DNA from: Gammaproteobacteria bacterium
GTDB taxonomy: Bacteria > Pseudomonadota > Gammaproteobacteria > Pseudomonadales > Azotimanducaceae_A
Reading direction: 5' to 3'
Assembly (NCBI GenBank): GCA_002728935.1
Contig: PBWF01000101.1
Span: 1 to 6,240 of the forward strand
Length of the DNA: 6,240 nt
How positions within the stretch are numbered: the first letter of the stretch is position 1; each line of letters begins with the position of its first letter. This document shows positions 1 to 5,657 of this stretch, one piece after another. The position numbers were made by a program, and so were the translations under genes. The notes beneath the pieces are model-generated. The model made no database searches, was not told where the DNA came from, and worked only from the letters and a program-made list of their open reading frames with translations.

Positions 1-35
1 CACTGCGAGCGCGTTGATGCTATTGAGTCACTGCC

Positions 36-1022
36 GTGTCTGAATTGGATCAGTTGCGTGAGGCTGCAAAGGTCGTTTATGCGTCGATTAGCCCTTCACC
101 CCAGATCAGATGGCCACTCCTTGAATCGAGGCTTGGCTGCCCTGTTTGGCTGAAACACGAAAATCATCTCCCGACGGGGGCGTTTAAGGTGCGAGGTGGG
201 ATTCACTACTTTGCTCGATTAGCGGCGACTGCGATGCCAGAGCGTGTGATCTGCGCAACGCGGGGTAACCATGGCCAAAGCGTCGCCTTTGCGGCAGCGG
301 CGGCAGGAGTAGAGGCCGTGATTGTTGTCCCCCGCGGCAATAATCCGGAAAAAAATGCGGCCATTGAAGGATTCGGGGCAAGGCTTTTGGTAGAGGGTGA
401 TGACTTTGTTGAGAGTCTCCGTTTCGCCGAAGCCCTGGCGCAAAAGGAGAATCTGCACTGGGTGCCGTCATACCATCAGGATTTAGTGGTGGGCGTTGGC
501 ACTTATGCGCTTGAACTATTGAGCGCAGCGCCTGATTTAACGCGCATCTATGTTCCGATTGGATTGGGCTCTGGAGCTTGCGGTGTCTTGATGGCAAAAG
601 CAGCGCTGCAGCATTCAGTGCAAGTAATTAGCGTTGTATCAAGTCACGCGCCGACTTATTTGCAATCGATCATGGAGGGTTACCCCATCGCGAGCGATAG
701 TGCCGAAACCATAGCTGACGGGCTAGCCGTTCGAGAGGCAAATCCCGAAGCATTGTCGTGGCTGAGAACAGGACTATCAAAAGTGATGTCGGTCACCGAT
801 GACGAAGTCACAGAAGCCATGCGCATCTTGTTAAAGGGGACTCACAATCTAGTCGAAGGAGCGGGCGCCGCACCGTTTGCCGCGGCATTACGCGACCAGG
901 CGTCCATTGGGGATGGTGAGTCAATTGGGGTGATTATCTCTGGTGGCAATGTTTCATCTGGGTTGCTTAAACAGACACTAGAAGAAGGCTGGCGCGCACG
1001 ATCGGACCCGCTTCATTGGTGA
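36..1022 (+). CDS. PLP-dependent threonine/serine dehydratase-like enzyme (no ACT domain)
   Basis: This is a fold-type II pyridoxal-phosphate enzyme of the serine/threonine dehydratase family, a cytosolic lyase that removes water and ammonia from a hydroxy-amino acid to give a 2-oxo acid. In the 328 residues I see TGAFKVRGG with the PLP lysine at K51, the asparagine loop TRGNHGQ (N78), a glycine loop GLGSG at 176-180 that holds the phosphate, and SGGN near the C terminus with S302 expected to contact the pyridine nitrogen. Biosynthetic IlvA is about 500 residues because of a C-terminal regulatory ACT region. That region is absent here, so a catabolic or side role and no isoleucine feedback are likely. 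Substrate (threonine, serine, or 3-hydroxyaspartate) cannot be read from sequence. The start is GTG; an in-frame TGA at 24-26 rules out a longer protein, and only a weak TGAG lies upstream. Family call is firm, substrate is not. Confidence 0.93.
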   Translation: MSELDQLREAAKVVYASISPSPQIRWPLLESRLGCPVWLKHENHLPTGAFKVRGGIHYFARLAATAMPERVICATRGNHGQSVAFAAAAAGVEAVIVVPRGNNPEKNAAIEGFGARLLVEGDDFVESLRFAEALAQKENLHWVPSYHQDLVVGVGTYALELLSAAPDLTRIYVPIGLGSGACGVLMAKAALQHSVQVISVVSSHAPTYLQSIMEGYPIASDSAETIADGLAVREANPEALSWLRTGLSKVMSVTDDEVTEAMRILLKGTHNLVEGAGAAPFAAALRDQASIGDGESIGVIISGGNVSSGLLKQTLEEGWRARSDPLHW

Positions 1023-1023
1023 A

Positions 1024-1240
1024 ATGCAAAGCCATCCACGTGAGCCATTGGGTATTGGACGCGTAAGATTCAGCTGAGTTTCTCTTAGTGACGGTGTATT
1101 GCAGCGTAACCCTGCCAGCCGCCATCAGTGGGCGAGCGAGCAAACTGAAAAGGCGTTCAAAAAACAACAGGAAACCCCAGAAGAAGCTCCGAGTAAGAAG
1201 CTCCTAGCAGGAAGAAGCTGTCAATAAGAAGAAGCGCTAA
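1024..1240 (+). pseudogene. Possible decayed coding remnant, Lys/Glu-rich, in the gap before the MATE gene
   Basis: No intact gene lies between the dehydratase and the MATE gene. One frame starts at ATG 1024, meets TGA at 1075-1077, then stays open from 1078 to TAA at 1222-1224 and encodes a charged stretch containing EQTEKAFKKQQETPEEAPSK. Just after 1207 another frame (+1) gives QEEAVNKKKR and then TAA at 1238-1240, as if a Lys/Glu-rich C terminus had been split by a small indel. This could be a broken gene end, or only a purine-rich stretch that mimics one. I do not recognise a family. There is no ribosome binding site in front of ATG 1024 and no clear terminator for the dehydratase. Confidence 0.25.
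1181..1238 (+). repeat. Four short direct repeats, consensus AAGAAGCT
   Basis: AAGAAGCTCC occurs exactly at 1181-1190 and 1195-1204. Weaker copies follow at 1212-1220 (AAGAAGCTG) and 1229-1238 (AAGAAGCGCT). Steps are 14, 17 and 17 bases. The array is purine-rich on the + strand and ends about 26 bases before the MATE start, so it occupies the leader of that gene. It may be the DNA trace of a Lys-rich tail, or a slippage product; no regulator is suggested by the sequence. Confidence 0.5.
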
Positions 1241-1264
1241 TTAGGCAGAAGAAAGTGAAACGAC

Positions 1265-2644
1265 GTGGAAGCAAATAAGCCACCGAATGGGCAGCACCGC
1301 TCCTTGACCGAGGGGCCAGTGAGCCTCCACTTGTCCCGCTTAACCGGCTTCATGCTCCTTGGTTTCGTGGCCGTTATGGGCGCAAACCTAATGGAGTCGC
1401 TCTACATTAGCCAGGTTGGCACTTTGGAGCTGGCGGCGCTCGGATTTACCTTTCCTCTAGTCATGATGATGCAAGGCGTAACCATGGGGCTTGGCGTTGG
1501 CGCCTCGTCAGTTGTTGCGCGCAAGATCGGTGCTCATGATTGGACCGAAGCAAAAAGGCTGATGAGCCATGCGATTTGGATGGTCATCGGCTTCACGATT
1601 GCCCTCTCATTTATCGCGTATTGGTCGCTTGAGCCCATCTTTGGGCTGCTCGGCGCGGATCAGGCGGCGGCTGAGCTTGCGATTCAATATATGAGCCTAT
1701 GGTTAGTCGGGTTGCCTTTTTTTGCCGTAGCGATGGTTGGCTCATCACTCATGCGCGCAGCCGGAGACGCGACCAAACCAAGCTATCTGATGACCTTTAG
1801 CGCGGTGATCCAGATCGTATTGGGCCCGCTTTTTATTTTTGGCATGGGCGCTTGGGATGGACTGGGCATGCCGGGCGCGGCGTGGGCGTTTTTGGTGGCG
1901 CGCTTTCTTAGTTTTGTGATGTACCTCTGCGTCATGCGTGAAGATGGCCTACTAGTCCCAGGGCTCGAAGGGTTTGCCGCATCGAGCCGAGCCATCTTGC
2001 ATGTTGGCCTCCCCGCAGTGGCCGCTAATCTAATCTCGCCCGTGTCGATGACAGTGATTACACGGTTACTCGCAGGCCACGGCACAGCGGTAGTTGCAGG
2101 ATTTTCCGTAGCGTCCCGAGTCGAAACCTTGTTTGCGATGTTTTTATGGGCGCTTAGCATGAGCATTGCGCCCATCATTGGTCAGAACTGGGGCGCTGGA
2201 CGGTTCGATCGTGTTGATTCGGCGCTTAAGACGGCCTATTGGTTTGCGCTCGGTTGGGGCTTGTTCTCGTTTATTGTCTTGGTCACAGCTGGACCGGTTG
2301 CGCTGACCTGGATCAGTGATGATCCGGAGGTGGTGGTCGCGGCGACAGCGCATTTATCGATCTTGCCAATCGGCATGGGTCTAATGGGAGTCATCGCGAT
2401 CGCAACGTCGAGCTTCAACGCGCTGGGACGCCCAAAGCCTCCATTGATGATCTCAGTTATTCAGATGCTCTGCTTGTCGGTACCGTTTGCTTTGATTGGC
2501 AACGAATGGTTTGGATACGTTGGTATTTTGTGGGGTTCGGTCGCCTCGATATTTGTCACGGCTGGACTGTCTTTCTTCTGGCTGAGGTTCTCAATCAAAC
2601 CGGAGGAAACCTTGATATCAAGCGATGCTCGAACCGCGAGCTAG
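1265..2644 (+). CDS. MATE family multidrug/metabolite efflux transporter
   Basis: The 459-residue product is an inner-membrane antiporter of the MATE family, which exports cationic drugs or metabolites in exchange for Na+ or H+. Length and about 12 hydrophobic segments fit the family. The N-terminal half has LTEGPVSLHLSRL before helix 1, the VARKIGAHDWTEAKR loop (85-98) and MRAAGDATKPS (163-173). The second half repeats the plan with HVGLPAVAANLISP (246-259) and IGQNWGAGRFDRV (305-317). The usual aspartate of helix 1 seems replaced by glutamate E44 in NLMESLYISQVG. The start is GTG at 1265: an in-frame TGA at 1256-1258 excludes anything longer, and later starts would lose the conserved LTEGP segment. 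A weak AGAAAG-like purine run precedes it. The stop codon is shared in a CTAG with the opposing MFS gene. Substrate is unknown. Confidence 0.95.
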   Translation: MEANKPPNGQHRSLTEGPVSLHLSRLTGFMLLGFVAVMGANLMESLYISQVGTLELAALGFTFPLVMMMQGVTMGLGVGASSVVARKIGAHDWTEAKRLMSHAIWMVIGFTIALSFIAYWSLEPIFGLLGADQAAAELAIQYMSLWLVGLPFFAVAMVGSSLMRAAGDATKPSYLMTFSAVIQIVLGPLFIFGMGAWDGLGMPGAAWAFLVARFLSFVMYLCVMREDGLLVPGLEGFAASSRAILHVGLPAVAANLISPVSMTVITRLLAGHGTAVVAGFSVASRVETLFAMFLWALSMSIAPIIGQNWGAGRFDRVDSALKTAYWFALGWGLFSFIVLVTAGPVALTWISDDPEVVVAATAHLSILPIGMGLMGVIAIATSSFNALGRPKPPLMISVIQMLCLSVPFALIGNEWFGYVGILWGSVASIFVTAGLSFFWLRFSIKPEETLISSDARTAS

Positions 2645-3882
2645 GTGCGATTGGAGCGAGTGTTCACTGTCAAACCGAAGACGGCCACGGCCGCCAGCAT
2701 GTAAAGCGCTAAGAACGTATAGAAGGCCCAGTCGTAGCTGCCCGTTGTATCAAACACCCATCCTGCGAACGGCGTCCCGCCCAGATGAATCATTGACATC
2801 GGTAAGCGCATCGCGCCCATAACGCGTCCGAATGAAGCGCGACCAAAGGCCGCCCCGACCACTGCGCCTTGCATAGGCACGATGCCGCCCATGCCAAAAC
2901 CAAAACTACACGCGCCCAACAAAAAGCAGAAGTAGTCGGGCGTATTGAGCATGATGAGTTGCCCAACGATTTGAAAGCTAATGGCTAGCCATAGCGCGTG
3001 CCTGGTATCCCAGCGGTCCACAAGCGCGCCGTAGGCGAGCTTACCAAACACACCACACCCCGCGGTGGCAGCGGCGATCAATGATGCTGCTTGCAGGTTA
3101 ATCCCTCGGTCGGTGAGCTGCGGCACCATGTGAATGAGCGTTCCGGACTGCACACAAAATAGAAGACCGATGATGGTGACCAAAAGCCAAAAATTTCGAT
3201 CACCCAGGAACTCTTTGGTTCTGAGAGGCGCTTTGACGATAGGCAGTTCGGTCGGTGACTTTGCGCCGTCAGGCAATTGAGCGACATCCTCCGGGCGTGA
3301 GATTACGAGCCTTAACACCAGGGGAACGACCAGGGTGAGCGTAATCAGGCCGTACACCAAGAACCCGGAACGCCACCCAAGTTCGGTGACAAGGTAAGCA
3401 CTGATATTCGGCATGATGACCCCTGAGACAGAGATCCCCGTCGCTGCGATCCCGAGCGCAGTCCCCCTTTTTCTTACAAACCAATTGCTAACCAGTTTTG
3501 ATGTGGCCAGCTGGCCCATCGCGCCGGCGCCAAAGCCAACAAAAATGCTAAGGACTAGGTAGAACTGAAATGGAGATTGAACCACCGACAATAGGGAGAA
3601 CCCAGTTCCCATGGAGAGCGCGCCGAGCGCCATGATTCGTTTTAGTGGATAGCGGTCGAGGGCTCGCCCAATGAATGGCGCGAGCATGGCGCCAACGCCT
3701 TGGGTGAGGGTAATGCCGATGGCAACATCTAAACGGGAATCACCGAATTCAGCCGCGATCGACTTAAAGAAAATGCCGTAGGAGTAGAAGAAAAAACCGA
3801 CGGCAATGAAGTCTACGAAGAACGCCACACCGGCCATACGCCAACCAAGAAATGGTTGCGATGATGGGGCTTCAGTGTTCAA
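2641..3882 (-). CDS. MFS transporter, 12-helix, monocarboxylate/OFA-like
   Basis: This 413-residue inner-membrane carrier belongs to the major facilitator superfamily. The N-terminal FLGWRMAG followed by YSYGIFFKSIAAEFGDSR (33-50) is the style of bacterial monocarboxylate/oxalate-formate (OFA-like) carriers. Motif A is present in both halves: GRALDRYPLKR (72-82) and YGALVDRWDTRH (284-295). NWFVRKRGTALGIAATG (133-149) and GWRSGFLVYG (169-178) lie in the first half, and a polar loop around 195-228 separates the two six-helix bundles. The start is TTG at 3882-3880. An in-frame TGA (complement of 3895-3897) prevents a longer product, GAGG lies 10 bases upstream, and the next ATG (codon 16) would cut the conserved GWRM segment. 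It diverges from the hydrolase gene, so it may carry that enzyme's substrate or product; this is inference. Substrate is not readable from sequence. Confidence 0.94.
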   Translation of the reverse strand: MNTEAPSSQPFLGWRMAGVAFFVDFIAVGFFFYSYGIFFKSIAAEFGDSRLDVAIGITLTQGVGAMLAPFIGRALDRYPLKRIMALGALSMGTGFSLLSVVQSPFQFYLVLSIFVGFGAGAMGQLATSKLVSNWFVRKRGTALGIAATGISVSGVIMPNISAYLVTELGWRSGFLVYGLITLTLVVPLVLRLVISRPEDVAQLPDGAKSPTELPIVKAPLRTKEFLGDRNFWLLVTIIGLLFCVQSGTLIHMVPQLTDRGINLQAASLIAAATAGCGVFGKLAYGALVDRWDTRHALWLAISFQIVGQLIMLNTPDYFCFLLGACSFGFGMGGIVPMQGAVVGAAFGRASFGRVMGAMRLPMSMIHLGGTPFAGWVFDTTGSYDWAFYTFLALYMLAAVAVFGLTVNTRSNRT

Positions 3883-3942
3883 GTGAGGGTGTCCTCAGCA
3901 GTGCTACGGGGAAGCCGAAGTCTACGGAAGTGTCTCTTTTGA

Positions 3943-3958
3943 AGCGAGCTTTTTCGCT
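3943..3958. repeat. Small inverted repeat AGCGA...TCGCT
   Basis: AGCGA at 3943-3947 and TCGCT at 3954-3958 form a 5-bp stem around GCTTTT. No T-run follows on the + strand, and the site lies upstream of both genes, so it is more likely part of a protein binding site than a terminator. The right arm overlaps the first TTTCGCTG direct repeat. Confidence 0.35.
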
Positions 3959-3977
3959 GATTAAGCCCCTTTCGCTG
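3952..3977 (+). repeat. Direct repeat TTTCGCTG, two copies 18 bases apart
   Basis: TTTCGCTG stands at 3952-3959 followed by ATTA, and again at 3970-3977 followed by TTA. The two extended copies (TTTCGCTGATTA and TTTCGCTGTTA) are nearly the same. A spacing of 18 bases is not two full helical turns, but the placement between divergent genes makes an activator or repressor half-site pair possible. Confidence 0.45.
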
Positions 3978-3990
3978 TTAGAGTCCCGTG

Positions 3991-4008
3991 GCCCAACCTA
4001 GGCTCGGC
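3991..4008. promoter_or_regulatory. Candidate operator: 18-bp imperfect palindrome centred on CCTAGG
   Basis: GCCCAACCTAGGCTCGGC is symmetric at seven of nine base pairs around position 3999.5, with a perfect CCTAGG core and GCC/GGC ends. It lies 47 bases before the preferred hydrolase start, where a repressor or activator dimer could act. Function is inferred from symmetry and position only; a palindrome of this quality can occur by chance. Confidence 0.35.
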
Positions 4009-4044
4009 GATGGTGGAATGGGCACGACCCATCAAAGATGAATC

Positions 4045-4049
4045 AGGAG
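4045..4049 (+). promoter_or_regulatory. Ribosome binding site that decides the hydrolase start
   Basis: AGGAG ends six bases before ATG 4056, an ideal spacing. The upstream in-frame ATG at 4038 has only a weak AAAG before it and would place this site inside its own coding region. I therefore prefer the 4056 start. Confidence 0.7.
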
Positions 4050-4055
4050 ATAGCG

Positions 4056-5306
4056 ATGGTGATGTTCAACGCTCCCAGTGATCAAGTCGTAGGCGAGACG
4101 GCGACCGGTCCCATTCATGGCTGGGTGAAGGCCGGATATGAGCCCGTGCTAACGGCCTTTGCCGACAATTTCGAGCATCGCGGCGAAGTGGGCGCGAGCC
4201 TCTGTATTCTGAAGGGCGACGAGACCCTGGTCGATGTGTTCGCAGGGACCTCGATTGACGGTGAGCAGCCGTGGCAACGCGAGACGATTAGTGTGGTCCA
4301 CTCCTGCACCAAAGCCGCGGTTTCCCTCTCCCTTTTGTGGCTGATTGATCAAGGGGAGGTAGTGCTTCATCGCGAAGTTGGTGATTACTGGCCTGAGTAT
4401 CGCGAAGCGGGTAAGGATGCAACTACCATCCGCATGTTGCTTGATCATTCGGCGGGGTTGCCAGCCCTTCGGGGCAAATTAGCCCCTGGTAGCTTTTTGG
4501 ATTGGGATCTCATGGTTGAGTTGTTGGCAAAAGAAGCGCCTTTTTGGATGCCAGGCAGTGCGCACGGCTACCAGATGACAACCCATGGCTGGTTGGTGGG
4601 TGAGATCGTTAGACGCGTAACAGGGGCCTCCCTTGGACAGTTTTTCAATGAGCAGTTTGCTCAGCCTCTGGGTCTGGATTTTTGGATCGGCTTGCCCGAT
4701 GACGAGCATCACAGGGTCACGCCGCTGAAAGGGGCGAAACCTGTACGTGGAGAGGCCGTCCCTGAGTTCACCAAAGCACTCCTTGATGATGCTACCGGCA
4801 TTCCGGCGCTTGCGTTCTTCAATACTGGGAAGTTTAGGGCGGATGATCCGGCGAGCTACCGAGCGGAGTTCGGTGCAGGTGGCGGGATTACGAATGGCCG
4901 AGCACTGGCGCGACTCTTTGCTCCGCTGGCTATTGGCGGCAGCTTGGGGGGCACGCGCTTCTTCTCCGAGAGCGCGATTGATCAAATGTCAAAGACTTGG
5001 GTCGCAGGTGCCGACCAGACGCTGTGCATGCCTTCGCATTTCGGGTTGGGATTAATGAAGTCGATGGACAATACCTACCGGCCTTCAGGTGCGTTTGAAA
5101 GCTGCGTTATTGGCCAACATGCATTTGGACACGCCGGTGCGGGTGGGAGTATGGGGTTTGCTGATCCGGCTTTCGAGTTCAGTTTTGGCTACACCATGAA
5201 TCAGATGGGGCCTGGTATTTTGCTCAACGAGCGCGGCCAAGCGCTTGTAGATGCCATCTACAGCGTCAATGGCTCCAGCCGATCTGCTGCTGGCGATTAT
5301 CGCTAA
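4056..5306 (+). CDS. Serine hydrolase of the beta-lactamase/EstB (class C-like) family
   Basis: This 416-residue protein (422 if ATG 4038 is used) has the penicillin-binding-like serine hydrolase fold found in EstB-type carboxylesterases, 6-aminohexanoate-dimer hydrolases and related enzymes. The nucleophile motif SxxK is SCTK with S83 and K86 (numbering from 4056). It is followed by LLDHSAGLPAL, the family's LLxHtSGLp block. A candidate catalytic tyrosine is Y172 in HGYQMTTHGW, and the third motif, in place of KTG, is GHAGAGG with H359. No signal peptide or lipobox is visible, so it should act in the cytoplasm. That favours an esterase or amidase of small ester substrates over antibiotic resistance. 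It diverges from the MFS gene and has no closely spaced downstream partner; 347 bases separate it from the next intact gene. Family is firm, substrate unknown. Confidence 0.94.
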   Translation: MVMFNAPSDQVVGETATGPIHGWVKAGYEPVLTAFADNFEHRGEVGASLCILKGDETLVDVFAGTSIDGEQPWQRETISVVHSCTKAAVSLSLLWLIDQGEVVLHREVGDYWPEYREAGKDATTIRMLLDHSAGLPALRGKLAPGSFLDWDLMVELLAKEAPFWMPGSAHGYQMTTHGWLVGEIVRRVTGASLGQFFNEQFAQPLGLDFWIGLPDDEHHRVTPLKGAKPVRGEAVPEFTKALLDDATGIPALAFFNTGKFRADDPASYRAEFGAGGGITNGRALARLFAPLAIGGSLGGTRFFSESAIDQMSKTWVAGADQTLCMPSHFGLGLMKSMDNTYRPSGAFESCVIGQHAFGHAGAGGSMGFADPAFEFSFGYTMNQMGPGILLNERGQALVDAIYSVNGSSRSAAGDYR

Positions 5307-5397
5307 CCGCTAATCCCGGGACCTAAATACGGACATCAAACATCTAGCCTGGAGCCATCATCGACTCAGCGGATTTACTGTGCTGGAGGATTGAGGG
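5307..5397. other. Non-coding spacer after the hydrolase gene
   Basis: I see no gene here and no stem followed by a T-run that would terminate the hydrolase transcript. It leads into the ribosome binding site at 5385-5389. Confidence 0.5.
5385..5389 (+). promoter_or_regulatory. Strong Shine-Dalgarno GGAGG before a disrupted ORF
   Basis: GGAGG stands eight bases before ATG 5398. It is the best ribosome binding site in the window together with the hydrolase site, yet the ORF it serves stops after 47 codons. This argues that a full gene once began at 5398. Confidence 0.6.
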
Positions 5398-5657
5398 ATG
5401 GCCGCAAAGACGGCCTTGGCGCTCTGCGGTGTCGGTGTTAGGTTAGGGGTTCGGCGGGTATTGGGGAGGCGTTGCTCCGTACAGGGGAACGCGATCGCCG
5501 AATTGAATATGACGTCTCGCTTGGTTTACCTCATGGCTTGAAAGGCCTTGGGGAAATCAGTAGCCGTTCGAGAGATCATCGTGAAATGATCGGTGTGATC
5601 AGAGGAGCCCCTAAGCAGGCTCGTGACATTATTAAACTTAAGGTAACTAGGATATGA
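5398..5657 (+). pseudogene. Eroded gene remnant upstream of the acyl-CoA dehydrogenase
   Basis: From ATG 5398 one frame gives MAAKTALALCGVGV and ends at TGA 5539-5541 after 47 codons. A second frame is open from 5442 and reads GSAGIGEALLRTGE, then RIEYDVS, then SRSRDHREMIGVI, ending at TGA 5655-5657. That stop overlaps the dehydrogenase start as ATGA, the classic sign of translational coupling. Two origins are possible. A short-chain dehydrogenase is suggested by MAxKTAL plus GSAGIGEAL and a strand-2-like IEYDVS, with about 20 extra bases breaking the frame. Alternatively, the second frame resembles an enoyl-CoA hydratase C terminus (EALLRTGE ... VSL ... GL ... S-x-DHRE). Either would suit the neighbour. 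About 260 bases remain of an expected 750 or more. It could also be a live 61-residue protein from TTG 5472; I think this less likely. Confidence 0.35.
5428..5451 (+). repeat. Degenerate 6-bp tandem repeat inside the remnant
   Basis: The stretch reads roughly as GGTGTC, GGTGTT, AGGTTA, GGGGTT in consecutive six-base steps from about 5429. It lies exactly where the MAAKTAL frame and the GSAGIGEAL frame fail to join. Replication slippage here is a simple explanation of the frame break; this is inference. Confidence 0.35.

Larger units (their letters stand above)
3883..4037. promoter_or_regulatory. Divergent intergenic control region (MFS gene / hydrolase gene)
   Basis: Both flanking genes must start their transcripts here. 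I found no good sigma-70 pair on either strand: TTGAAG at 3939-3944 is a fair -35 for the + strand, but no matching -10 stands at 16-18 bases. What is visible is symmetry: a direct repeat at 3952-3977, a small hairpin at 3943-3958 and an imperfect palindrome at 3991-4008, which are listed separately. Control by an activator or repressor shared by the two genes would fit, but no regulator gene lies in the window. Confidence 0.55.

Noticed and set aside
1..43. Tail of an upstream gene ending at TGA 41-43 or at TGA 15-17
   Set aside because: All three frames are short here and none is clearly protein-like, so the upstream gene's end cannot be chosen.
967..1167. Minus-strand 66-codon ORF across the end of the dehydratase gene
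   Set aside because: It begins at a TTG, has no ribosome binding site that I can see, overlaps the dehydratase gene and resembles no family.
3943..3958. Rho-independent terminator at the AGCGA/TCGCT hairpin
   Set aside because: The stem is only 5 bp, no T-run follows it, and it lies upstream of both genes, not after one.
3939..3967. Sigma-70 promoter with -35 TTGAAG for the hydrolase
   Set aside because: The -35 is fair but the hexamers at 16-18 bases (TTAAGC, TAAGCC, AAGCCC) match TATAAT poorly.
4038..4055. Hydrolase start at ATG 4038
   Set aside because: The in-frame ATG 4056 has AGGAG at ideal spacing, while ATG 4038 has only a weak purine run. The longer form remains possible.
4479..4985. 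Long minus-strand ORF of 168 codons inside the hydrolase gene
   Set aside because: The + strand frame contains all catalytic motifs of the serine hydrolase; the minus frame has no recognisable domain and is a shadow.
5307..5345. Terminator after the hydrolase gene around CCCGGG
   Set aside because: The palindrome is short and no T-run follows.
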